DNA of 14,343 nucleotides from Oscillibacter sp. (GTDB lineage: Bacteria > Bacillota > Clostridia > Oscillospirales > Oscillospiraceae), in NCBI GenBank assembly GCA_020025415.1, contig JAHHSB010000018.1, positions 1 through 14,343 on the forward strand, given 5' to 3'. The notes below the pieces were generated by a model that saw only the letters and a list, made by a program, of their open reading frames with translations, searched no databases and had not been told where the DNA came from. Shown piece by piece: positions 1-6,280 of this stretch (positions within the stretch are counted from its first letter, which is position 1; the number at the start of each line of letters is the position of its first letter). A program made the translations under genes and the position numbers.

Positions 1-126
1 CTTCCCGGGGGCGGGCCTGCTCTGTTCCACGATCGTATTCCATGCCCCGCAGGCCGGGCACTTCCCAGCCCATTTGGGAAATTCATTTCCGCATTCCGTG
101 CAGAAAAAGCTGCTTTTTTGCTTCAT
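1..126 (-). CDS. radA: RadA/Sms DNA repair protein, N-terminal 42 residues (cut by window edge)
   Basis: RadA is a RecA-like ATPase and DnaB-like helicase that acts in branch migration during recombination and repair. Only the first 42 codons lie in the window; the gene continues beyond base 1. The translation starts MKQKSSFFCTECGNE and carries the family's N-terminal four-cysteine zinc finger, C9-x2-C12 and C23-x2-C26, with the typical segment P-K-W-x-G-K-C-P-x-C-x-x-W-N-T. The ATPase and Lon-like domains are outside the window. Its ATG overlaps the stop codon of the upstream amidase gene (ATGA), so the two are probably cotranscribed and translationally coupled. The identification relies on the zinc-finger signature, which is quite specific to RadA, but the bulk of the protein is unseen. 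Confidence 0.88.
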   Translation of the reverse strand, partial: MKQKSSFFCTECGNEFPKWAGKCPACGAWNTIVEQSRPAPGK

Positions 127-872
127 GCTCCGTCCTCTCCACCGGTGTCGGTGCCAAAACAGCCTGCCGCAATGGCAAGCACCAGTCTCTTTTGATAATC
201 CGCGTTCTTGAGCTGCTGGGTCTCCTGCGTGTTGGACAGGAACCCGCATTCGATCAAAACCGCCGGAACCGTCACATGATCCATCAGATAGACGCTCCCG
301 GAAACCTGCTTACAATCCTTTTCGTTCCCCGCATTGATCTGCACGTTGAGCTGATCCTGAATGGCCTGCGCCAGGGGCTGGGCCCCATCCACAGTGTTGA
401 AAAACACCTGAGCCCCGTGGACGCTGGGTGCGGAGGGCAGGCTGTTTTGGTGGATGCTGATCAGCACCGCCTTGGGCAGCTCATTGACCAGAGCCACCCG
501 GTTTTTCAGATCCTCTACCTTCTTCTGTCGCAGGGTCCGGGCCTCTTCGCTGTAAAGGGCCGTATCCTCCTGCCGGGTCAGCCGGGTATTCCCGCCTAAA
601 AAGCGGAAAAGACTGTCCGTGCGCAGGGCAATCTCCAGATTCAGCCCGCTTTCCACCGTTCCGTCCGCGGCTACCGCGCCGCCGTCCTCTGCGCCGTGAC
701 CAGCGTCGATCACGATGGTCAGCGCCTCTCCTGCCTCCGGCGCCCAGGCAGTGACCAAATCAGACGTCTTCCCTCCGTTTCGCAGCTGTGCTGCCAGCAA
801 GCTGCCTCCCACAAGTAAACAGCCCAACAATCCCAGCATAACAAGCCGACTTTTCCGAATCCATATAATCAT
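123..872 (-). CDS. cwlD: N-acetylmuramoyl-L-alanine amidase, CwlD type (Amidase_3)
   Basis: Zinc amidase that removes stem peptides from muramic acid; CwlD-type enzymes start muramic-delta-lactam formation in spore cortex peptidoglycan. With the chosen start the protein has 249 residues. A short basic N-terminus and one hydrophobic signal-anchor (about residues 10-28) precede the Amidase_3 domain. Visible ligands are H59 in DAGHGAEDGG, E74 in VESGLNLEIA and H141 in SIHQNS, with the catalytic glutamate E208 in LIECGF. I chose the ATG at 872 because GGGGGTG sits 6 bases before it. The longer ORF start at 926 has no well-placed Shine-Dalgarno and would fall at the predicted transcription start of the upstream TATGAT box. 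The gene overlaps radA by 4 bases and diverges from the cotJ spore coat operon, which supports CwlD over a vegetative amidase. Start choice is less certain than function. Confidence 0.85.
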   Translation of the reverse strand: MIIWIRKSRLVMLGLLGCLLVGGSLLAAQLRNGGKTSDLVTAWAPEAGEALTIVIDAGHGAEDGGAVAADGTVESGLNLEIALRTDSLFRFLGGNTRLTRQEDTALYSEEARTLRQKKVEDLKNRVALVNELPKAVLISIHQNSLPSAPSVHGAQVFFNTVDGAQPLAQAIQDQLNVQINAGNEKDCKQVSGSVYLMDHVTVPAVLIECGFLSNTQETQQLKNADYQKRLVLAIAAGCFGTDTGGEDGA

Positions 873-933
873 CAGCGGCACCCCCGATTCCAAGGGTATG
901 CTCCGGGGCTTATCCAGTATGTGCATTTATTTT

Positions 934-963
934 ATCATATCACTCTCCCGCGCATGGGTGCAA
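934..963 (-). promoter_or_regulatory. Candidate promoter for cwlD-radA
   Basis: On the minus strand TATGAT (934-939) resembles a sigma-A -10 box; 18 bases upstream is TTGCAC (958-963), matching only three positions of a -35 box. Transcription would begin near 927, leaving a leader of about 55 bases before the ATG at 872. CwlD genes in Bacillus use sporulation sigma factors, so this could also be a weak sporulation promoter; no clean sigma-E or sigma-G pattern was seen. Confidence 0.35.
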
Positions 964-966
964 GTG

Positions 967-993
967 TCACTTTTTCCTTCCCTGCCATACAAT
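967..993 (+). promoter_or_regulatory. Candidate sigma-E promoter of the cotJ operon
   Basis: CATACAAT at 986-993 equals the sigma-E -10 consensus (CATACAnT). The -35 side is weak: TCACTTT at 967-973 keeps five of seven positions of KMATATT, but the 12-base spacer is short. Transcription would begin about 1000, ahead of the AAGGAGG at 1029-1035. cotJ in Bacillus subtilis is a mother-cell sigma-E operon, so the assignment fits. Confidence 0.5.
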
Positions 994-1048
994 GGAACAG
1001 CATGTGTTGATCATATGCATGCTAGAAAAAGGAGGTATGCATTCCCTT

Positions 1049-1495
1049 ATGGAAAACCCCAATACCAATGGGTGCGGCACTGGAAGCGGCTCCATGCCGG
1101 GCAGCTGCGCACACCTTGCTTTCCCATATATTCCCATGCAGGGCAATAATCCCGCCAAATACAGCAAGGCAGAAGCCCTGCAGACGGGCACCTTATTCCC
1201 TGGTCTGAATCTCCCCTTCCGGGCGGCGATCAATGCCAAAACCCAGATCGAAAACACCGCTCTGGCGGAGTTGATGGCACTGGATTTTGCCATTGACGAG
1301 CTGGGATTGTTCCTGACCACCCATCCGGACGATCAGGAGGTTTTGAATCTCTACTGGTCTTATATCAAGCTTGCCAAAGAAGGGCGGGAAAAATACCAGA
1401 AAATGTACGGTCCGCTGATGCAGACCGATATCACGGAGGACGGCTATCGCTGGCTGCAAGATCCGTGGCCCTGGGATGAGGAGGGAAACCACTGA
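1049..1495 (+). CDS. Fused CotJA-CotJB spore coat protein
   Basis: The CotJA and CotJB proteins are inner spore coat components encoded next to the CotJC catalase, made in the mother cell. This ORF (148 residues from 1049) holds both as one chain. Residues about 25-55 match CotJA, ending in the hallmark YSKAEALQTGTLFPGLNLPF. After a short linker, about residues 68-148 match CotJB: LAELMALDFAIDELGLFLTTHP, then a charged helix, K-M-Y-G-P-L, and the C-terminal DPWPW. The residues before the CotJA core are rich in G, S, N and P. The start is uncertain: AAGGAGG at 1029-1035 is 13 bases before this ATG, while an in-frame ATG at 1037 is only one base from it. The stop overlaps the cotJC start (TGATG), so translation is coupled. 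In Bacillus these are two genes. Confidence 0.82.
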   Translation: MENPNTNGCGTGSGSMPGSCAHLAFPYIPMQGNNPAKYSKAEALQTGTLFPGLNLPFRAAINAKTQIENTALAELMALDFAIDELGLFLTTHPDDQEVLNLYWSYIKLAKEGREKYQKMYGPLMQTDITEDGYRWLQDPWPWDEEGNH

Positions 1496-1731
1496 TGTTT
1501 GTCTATGAGAAAAAACTGCAATACCCGGTCAAAATCAAAAACACCAACCCCAAGCTGGCCTCTTTGATCATCAGCCAATACGGCGGCCCGGATGGCGAGC
1601 TGGGCGCTTCCCTGCGATATCTGAGTCAGCGCTATTCCATGCCCTATCCGGAACTGAAAGGTCTTCTGACCGATATCGGTACCGAGGATTCAAAATGCAC
1701 CGGGCAGGCTTTGCAGACGCTTAGAGCATAA
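1495..1731 (+). CDS. cotJC: CotJC spore coat manganese catalase, 5' part (interrupted by inserted element)
   Basis: CotJC is a spore coat protein of the non-heme manganese catalase family. Residues 1-64 are normal CotJC: MFVYEKKLQYPVK, then QYGGPDGELGASLRYLSQRY (E35 is an expected metal ligand), then GLLTDIGTE. The chain should continue E-L/F-x-H-L-E-M, but after GTE it becomes DSKCTGQALQTLRA and stops at 1731. The break is inside the 11-bp repeat at 1678-1688; downstream codons belong to the inserted element. The 14-residue foreign tail removes E65 and H68, so the 78-residue product should be inactive. The remaining codons are found intact at 9108-9521. The tail overlaps the converging recombinase gene by 11 bases. 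It starts in TGATG overlap with the CotJA-CotJB gene. I read this as an interrupted but restorable gene. Confidence 0.92.
   Translation: MFVYEKKLQYPVKIKNTNPKLASLIISQYGGPDGELGASLRYLSQRYSMPYPELKGLLTDIGTEDSKCTGQALQTLRA
1678..1688 (+). repeat. Left attachment site core (attL-like direct repeat)
   Basis: GGTACCGAGGA, identical and in the same orientation as 9108-9118. Flanking bases differ on both sides (c/a before, t/a after), so the shared core is exactly 11 bp. Here it encodes cotJC codons 62-64 plus two bases of codon 65. The left flank is host cotJC sequence and the right flank is element sequence. Confidence 0.88.
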
Positions 1732-3268
1732 AAATCCACCGGGTGGGCAGCGACTGCAAAACTACCTCCGTCCGGCCGTCTCCGTAGACCGTGATGTGAT
1801 CGAGCAGCTGGGCATAAAACGCATCATCCCCCCCGCCCTGGACGATCTGCTGTATGGCCGCGCGCACAGCCGCACCCTGTCCCTCTTCCCATGCGCCCTG
1901 CCTTTCCCGGGCCTGGGTCAGCCGATTTTCCAGGTCTGCGATCTCCCTGTCGCAGCAGCAATTGAAAAACTGAAAATCCGCTGGAGAAATGGCAGCATCC
2001 ATGTACGCTTCCAACGCACGCCGCTTTTTTTGCCGTTCCCGCTCCAGCTCTTCTTCCAGCCGGTGCTGTTGGGTGCCGCCCCCCTCCGCCGCCTGCTCCA
2101 TGGCGGATTCTGCCGCATGGACCAGGCGGCGGCTGATCTCTTCCCGATCCAGCTGTACCGATTCCACGCTTTGGCGTAAAAGCTCCATGGCTGTCTCTTC
2201 CCGCAGCTGCCGTCCCACCCGGCAGCCTCTCGGGATCTCCTCCCCGTCTTCCTGCAGTCCGGCACCTTCTCGGGTGGCCTTGGCGCAGCGCCACACCCGA
2301 TATGATGTCCCGGAGGCCCCTTGTTTCTTCCTGGCCAGAAAACTGCTGGCACATTCGCCGCACCGGATCTTCCCGGACAGCAGGTAACGGTTCCCCCGTC
2401 CTTTATCCGGCTTCCCCTGGCGGCTGCGCCGCTTCCGCTCCTGCTGGACCTGCTCCCACATATTCCGGTGAATGATGGGCTCATGGTGGTCCCGAAGGAT
2501 CACCAGTTCCTCTTGCCCTTGGTTGTACTTTTTCTCATGGGTCAGATAGTCCGGCGTATAGGTCTTTTTCTGTATCAGATCCCCGCAGTACTTTTCATTT
2601 TTCAAAATTTTCAGCACCGTGGCTGCCGACCATTTGCAGTTTCCCCGGCTGGACAAAACCTCTTTCGTCCGCAACTCCCGGGCGATAGCCCTGGCGCTCT
2701 TATGTTCATAAAGATACTGGTAAAAAATCCAGCGGACCACGGCGGCCCCCTCTGGTTGGACGGTCAAGGCCCCCCTTGCCACGTCGTATCCCAGTAAACA
2801 GCCGCCGAAAACAACCCCCTGCTCCATGCGGCGGGTCTGGCCCCACTTTACCCGCTGGGAGGTTTTTCGGCTCTCCTCCTGGGCCATGGAGGACATGATA
2901 GTCAGCCGCAGCTCCCCTTCCTGCTGCCCGGTATCGATGTGGTCGATAAGAAAAATAACCCGGATCCCCAGCCGCTGCAGTTCCCTGGTATATTGCAGGG
3001 TATCCAGCGTGTTGCGGGCAAAACGGCTGACCTCTTTGGTGATGATCAGATCTATCTCTCCCCTCCGGGCGGCGGCGATCATGGCGTTGAACTGCCGGCG
3101 CTTTTGGGTGCTGGTCCCGGATATGCCCTCATCAGCATAAATTTTCTGAAGTTCCCACTCTGGATTGCGGGCAATACACTCCAAAAAGTAGCGCTGCTGG
3201 CTTTCAAAGGAGTTTGCCTGATCATCCTGATTGGTCGATACCCGGCAATAGGCGGCCACCCGAAGCAT
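1721..3268 (-). CDS. Large serine recombinase (site-specific integrase/excisionase)
   Basis: Catalyses site-specific strand exchange through a serine-DNA intermediate. The 515 residues show, in order: the resolvase catalytic domain (about 1-145) with nucleophile S11 in AAYCRVSTNQ and arginines in KEVSRFARN (about 79-86); a Recombinase domain (about 155-265) with GYDV and KILKNEKYCGD; a zinc ribbon with C303, C306, C328 and C349; and a charged coiled coil (about 385-455). This is the full large-serine-integrase layout and length. The start is the ATG at 3268, preceded by AAAGGAG 7 bases away; a GTG directly before it is also possible. It overlaps the upstream 66-residue ORF by one base (TGATG), indicating coupled expression. 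Its 3' end is 33 bases from the left repeat, the usual place for an element's own recombinase, and SpoIVCA and SprA are the obvious functional analogues. All catalytic features look intact. Confidence 0.93.
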   Translation of the reverse strand: MLRVAAYCRVSTNQDDQANSFESQQRYFLECIARNPEWELQKIYADEGISGTSTQKRRQFNAMIAAARRGEIDLIITKEVSRFARNTLDTLQYTRELQRLGIRVIFLIDHIDTGQQEGELRLTIMSSMAQEESRKTSQRVKWGQTRRMEQGVVFGGCLLGYDVARGALTVQPEGAAVVRWIFYQYLYEHKSARAIARELRTKEVLSSRGNCKWSAATVLKILKNEKYCGDLIQKKTYTPDYLTHEKKYNQGQEELVILRDHHEPIIHRNMWEQVQQERKRRSRQGKPDKGRGNRYLLSGKIRCGECASSFLARKKQGASGTSYRVWRCAKATREGAGLQEDGEEIPRGCRVGRQLREETAMELLRQSVESVQLDREEISRRLVHAAESAMEQAAEGGGTQQHRLEEELERERQKKRRALEAYMDAAISPADFQFFNCCCDREIADLENRLTQARERQGAWEEGQGAAVRAAIQQIVQGGGDDAFYAQLLDHITVYGDGRTEVVLQSLPTRWIFML

Positions 3269-3468
3269 CACTCCACTCCTTTCTGTAAAGGCTTGCTACT
3301 TGTGCAGCATTCCCGCTCTATATATCTCTCGCAATTTTCCAGCTGTTCCTGATTCAAAATTCCTTGTCTTTTCAGTGCGTGGAACACCGCTTTTTCATAT
3401 ACCAGCAAAAATGCCTCCCTCGGAACATCTTCTTCCTCTCGTCTGAAAAGCTGCGGCGTTTTTCTCAT
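3268..3468 (-). CDS. 66-residue protein, candidate recombination directionality factor
   Basis: Not recognised as a named family. The product begins MRKTPQLFRREEEDVPREAF and contains two likely helices, LLVYEKAVFHALKRQGILNQ and EQLENCERYIERECC, joined by a G-I-L-N turn; the helix-turn-helix-like layout and high charge suit a small DNA- or protein-binding factor. A strong Shine-Dalgarno, GGAGG about 7 bases before the ATG, supports the start. The stop overlaps the recombinase ATG by one base, so the two are translated from one message in fixed order. In serine-integrase systems a small accessory protein of this size (SprB of SPbeta is 58 residues) switches the integrase from insertion to excision. 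That role is inferred from position and size only. It could instead be a transcriptional regulator of the module or a short-linker protein of the SHOCT-like type. Confidence 0.6.
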   Translation of the reverse strand: MRKTPQLFRREEEDVPREAFLLVYEKAVFHALKRQGILNQEQLENCERYIERECCTSSKPLQKGVE

Positions 3469-3490
3469 TGCGCCCCCTCCCTTCCGGAGG

Positions 3491-3519
3491 ATGGTATGCA
3501 GGGCCGATGCGGAACTTGC
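3491..3519 (-). promoter_or_regulatory. Candidate sigma-E-like promoter of the recombination module
   Basis: On the minus strand CATACCAT (3491-3498) differs by one base from the sigma-E -10 consensus CATACAnT, and GCAAGTT (3513-3519), 14 bases upstream, keeps five of seven positions of KMATATT. A start near 3484 would leave a 16-base leader just holding the Shine-Dalgarno. It lies between the terminator at 3549-3592 and the 66-residue ORF. If real, it would put excision under mother-cell control, as for spoIVCA. The match is suggestive, not proof. Confidence 0.33.
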
Positions 3520-3548
3520 TGGGCCATACACCGAAGCAGTCCCCATGC

Positions 3549-3592
3549 AAAAAAAGCAGAGGGAAAGAAACCGTTGGCTTCTTTCCCTCTGC
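3549..3592 (-). terminator. Strong Rho-independent terminator of the cargo operon
   Basis: Perfect 14-bp stem (3556-3569 paired with 3579-3592, GCAGAGGGAAAGAA arm) with a 9-base loop, followed on the minus strand by seven Ts (3549-3555). It is oriented to stop leftward transcription arriving from the helicase gene, before the recombination module. Confidence 0.85.
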
Positions 3593-3719
3593 CTGATCCG
3601 ATCACAAGCAGTTGCTTTCTGCGGCGGGGTGCTTTGTGGCAGCCATGAACGCATCTGCCTTTTCATATGGCCGCGGAAATCCTCACGAATGCCAGGGGTT
3701 CCAGCAGCGGCGGCATATT

Positions 3720-4081
3720 ATGCCATTGGATCAATTCAAACTGTTTGCGCGCATCGGCCTGCGGATTTATTTTGCCGTGCTGCTGCAGAGCTGGCCGGGA
3801 AAAGCGATTATATGAGTGCCACGGCGGGCGCTTCCCAATATATGACCTATGTGCTCACCTTTGGCTGTGCTTGGACACTCCAGGCCAATGTATGGCAGCG
3901 GATTTCCGACGCAAAAAACGTTGCCGACGCCCGGAAGATGACGGTGATGAGCTTTTTCGCCGATATTCCCCTGTATTTGATCGTGGTGTTTACCGGCATG
4001 GCAGAGATCACGATGTTTAACCAGCTGCCGGAGGGCGGGATCGTGACGGCGATTATGATGCATACCCTTGGCGAGTTCAAG
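3720..4081 (+). pseudogene. Sodium:solute symporter (SSS family) remnant
   Basis: Sense translation gives a membrane-protein fragment resembling the middle of sodium:solute symporters: YMTYVLTFGCAWTLQANVWQ, then RISDAKNVADARKMT (the family's Q-R-I-x-x-A-K-x-x-x-x-A-R motif), then FFADIPLYLIVVFTGMAEI and LPEGGIVTAIMMH. An upstream stretch in another frame, PLDQFKLFARIG followed by YFAVLL, looks like the preceding loop, placing a frameshift near 3797. Only about 115 residues of an expected 450-550 remain, with no start, no ribosome site and no C-terminus, so this is a decayed gene. It faces opposite to the neighbouring cargo operon and lies in its 3' untranslated stretch. The 635 bases between 3493 and 4128 hold only this remnant, the terminator and the candidate promoter. 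Confidence 0.6.
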
Positions 4082-4128
4082 CATTCAAATGCAATATATA
4101 AAGACGAGCGGCAAAATCAAGAGAAAAA

Positions 4129-6234
4129 TTATCTTTCCAGCTGCAGCTGTCCGGAGCGCAGGGCGGCGGATATGGCGATCCGTTTGACATCTTCCCCATC
4201 GAACACAATGATGGCGATGTCCCCGCTGCGGTTGACTACGACTCCGTGCCCAAAGGTCTTGTGCCGCACCAGCGCCCCGGGAATATAGTCCTTGGCAAGA
4301 TCAGCAAGGCGTCCTTTGTCCGGCTTCCTGACCGTCACAGGCTTGAGCGCCGGGGTCTCGGGCTTCGCTTTTGGCTTCTCCTTGGGCGGGAAGATTTCCC
4401 GGGAAAACGTAGATTCCAGCCCCACCTTCCGAAAGGTGACGATGTCCAGCTCTTGCCTGGCCCGGGTCATACCTACGTAAAAAAGCCGGCGCTCTTCTTC
4501 ATAGGTGTCTAGCTCATCCGGCTTGGCCTCCTGCTCCGGCAGGGCCTTGGGAAGCAGGCCATCTGCCACGTCCATCAAAATCACCCGCTCATATTCCAGC
4601 CCCTTGCTGGAGTGGATGGTGGAGAGCACCAGCGGGCACTCGGGGTCCGCTGAGCCCGCCTGTACCACCTGCCGCAGCTCATCCAACCGCTCCAGCAGTC
4701 TCTCCGGCGTAGGCTCCTGGGCACCCAAAGCCTCCAGAATATCCGCCTTGTGGGGCTCGCCGCCCCGCTCTTCCAGATACGCTCCATAGCCCATGAAATG
4801 AACAATCCGGTAAACCGCCTTGTCCGCCTGCTCATGCAGCAGGTTTTTCATATGGGTCTGCAAGGCCCGGCACTGCCTTTTCGTCCAGGAAGAGGAGGCG
4901 GTCGAGGCCGCGATATGCTCCAGGATGGGCTCTCCCGTCTCCTTTGCCCGGGCCGCGGCCTCTTGGGCCAGGCTGCGGCTGATCCCCGCTCCCAGCTTGT
5001 AGTAGATATTTAAAAATCGCTCTCCATCCAGCGGATCCCGGGCAAAGCGGATGATGTCCGTAATGTCCCGCACCACCCGGTTGGAAAAAAAGAGGCTCTC
5101 TACCTGGCGGCAGCGATAAGGCAGTCCCGCCCGGTCCATCAGGTCGATCAGTGGCAGGGCGCTGTCATTGTCCCGATATAAAACAGCGGTCTCCACCGTG
5201 CAATTCTTCGCCAGGCGGCTGAGATAACGGTACTGCCCTAGCCGGTCATAGACGGAGATCTCACGGATCTCCGGTCCGCTGCCCCGGGTGGCCTTCATGT
5301 GCTTGGGCCGGCGGTTTTGATTCTTCTGGATAAACCGGTCCGCCGCATCTACGATCTGCCGGGTGGAACGATAATTCTGCTCCATATAGAGTACTTTGGC
5401 GTTGGGATAGACCGTGTCAAACTGGGTCAGAGCCTGGGGATAGGCGGCTCGGAAGCCGTAAATGCTCTGATCCTCGTCCCCCACCATGAAAAGATTCCCG
5501 CTCCGCCCGGCCAGCAGTCTGATAATGGTATGCTGGATCTTGGAGGTATCCTGGGCCTCATCCACGCAGAAATACCGGTAGCGGGCCTGGAAGTCCCCCA
5601 AAATCTCCGGGTACTGCCGCAGGATCTGGAGGGCATAGACCATCTGGTCGTCATAGTCCATCAGCTGCCGCTCCCGCAGTGCCCGGCTATAGGCCTGAAA
5701 AAAGGCGGGAAAATCCACCCCTTCCAGCTCCACCTGGGCCAGTTCCTCTCTTTTGAGCATCTGGTTTTTAGCGTAGGTGATGGCAGTCTGCAAGCTCTTC
5801 ACCGTACTCTCCGTGGCAAAGTCGTTGCTCTGGGTCCGGTAAAGCTCCCCGATGAGAGCGCTCTTCTGGCTGCCGTCTTCCAGCAGGCGGAAGGCTGTGC
5901 GTCCGCAGACCCGTTCATAATGACGGATGATTCGGCTGCATACACCGTTGATGGTGCGGAATTCCAGCGCCTGGGCAGCATCTTCTCCAAAAAAAGCGGC
6001 GAAGCGGGCCTGCATATCCCGGGCGGCAGCCACGGTATAGGTAGTGGTGAGGATCCGCTCTGCCGGGATCTGACACACATAGCGCATATATCCCAGCCGG
6101 GTGACCAATACCGTGGTCTTCCCGCTGCCAGGCACCGCCAGCAGCAGCACCGGCCCCTCCACCGTCTGGACCGCCGCCTCCTGCTGGGGATCCAGCTGAA
6201 TGGAAAATTGTTCTTTGAATTGAGAAAAGTCCAT
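4129..6234 (-). CDS. UvrD/PcrA-family ATP-dependent DNA helicase
   Basis: Superfamily 1A 3'-5' DNA helicase used in repair and in clearing replication conflicts. In 701 residues the ordered motifs are visible: Walker A AVPGSGKTT (33-41), motif II VDEAQDT (224-230), motif III GDEDQSIYGFR (252-262), motif IV QNYRST (286-291), motif V STIHSSKGLEYERV (538-551) and motif VI FYVGMTRARQELDI (585-598). A tudor-like C-terminal module follows (about 652-701, ALVRHKTFGHGVVV then FDGEDVKRI), as in PcrA/UvrD. All catalytic residues look intact. It is shorter than PcrA (about 730-740), so I assign the family but not the pcrA name. It is the last gene of the five-gene operon, 46 bases after yaaA, with GGGAG before its ATG. 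Its place inside a recombinase-bounded element is unusual; a second chromosomal PcrA is likely elsewhere. Confidence 0.9.
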   Translation of the reverse strand: MDFSQFKEQFSIQLDPQQEAAVQTVEGPVLLLAVPGSGKTTVLVTRLGYMRYVCQIPAERILTTTYTVAAARDMQARFAAFFGEDAAQALEFRTINGVCSRIIRHYERVCGRTAFRLLEDGSQKSALIGELYRTQSNDFATESTVKSLQTAITYAKNQMLKREELAQVELEGVDFPAFFQAYSRALRERQLMDYDDQMVYALQILRQYPEILGDFQARYRYFCVDEAQDTSKIQHTIIRLLAGRSGNLFMVGDEDQSIYGFRAAYPQALTQFDTVYPNAKVLYMEQNYRSTRQIVDAADRFIQKNQNRRPKHMKATRGSGPEIREISVYDRLGQYRYLSRLAKNCTVETAVLYRDNDSALPLIDLMDRAGLPYRCRQVESLFFSNRVVRDITDIIRFARDPLDGERFLNIYYKLGAGISRSLAQEAAARAKETGEPILEHIAASTASSSWTKRQCRALQTHMKNLLHEQADKAVYRIVHFMGYGAYLEERGGEPHKADILEALGAQEPTPERLLERLDELRQVVQAGSADPECPLVLSTIHSSKGLEYERVILMDVADGLLPKALPEQEAKPDELDTYEEERRLFYVGMTRARQELDIVTFRKVGLESTFSREIFPPKEKPKAKPETPALKPVTVRKPDKGRLADLAKDYIPGALVRHKTFGHGVVVNRSGDIAIIVFDGEDVKRIAISAALRSGQLQLER

Positions 6235-6280
6235 GATATGCTCCCAAATTGCCCTGGCGGGACAGGGAAATCACCGCCCC

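Noticed and set aside
873..926. Longer start for cwlD at 926
   Set aside because: It would coincide with the predicted transcription start, its nearest Shine-Dalgarno is too far, and the residues before the signal-anchor have no family counterpart.
992..1048. Longer start for the CotJA-CotJB ORF at 992
   Set aside because: This ATG lies inside the predicted sigma-E -10 box CATACAAT (986-993) and has no ribosome site; the AAGGAGG at 1029-1035 points to a start further downstream.
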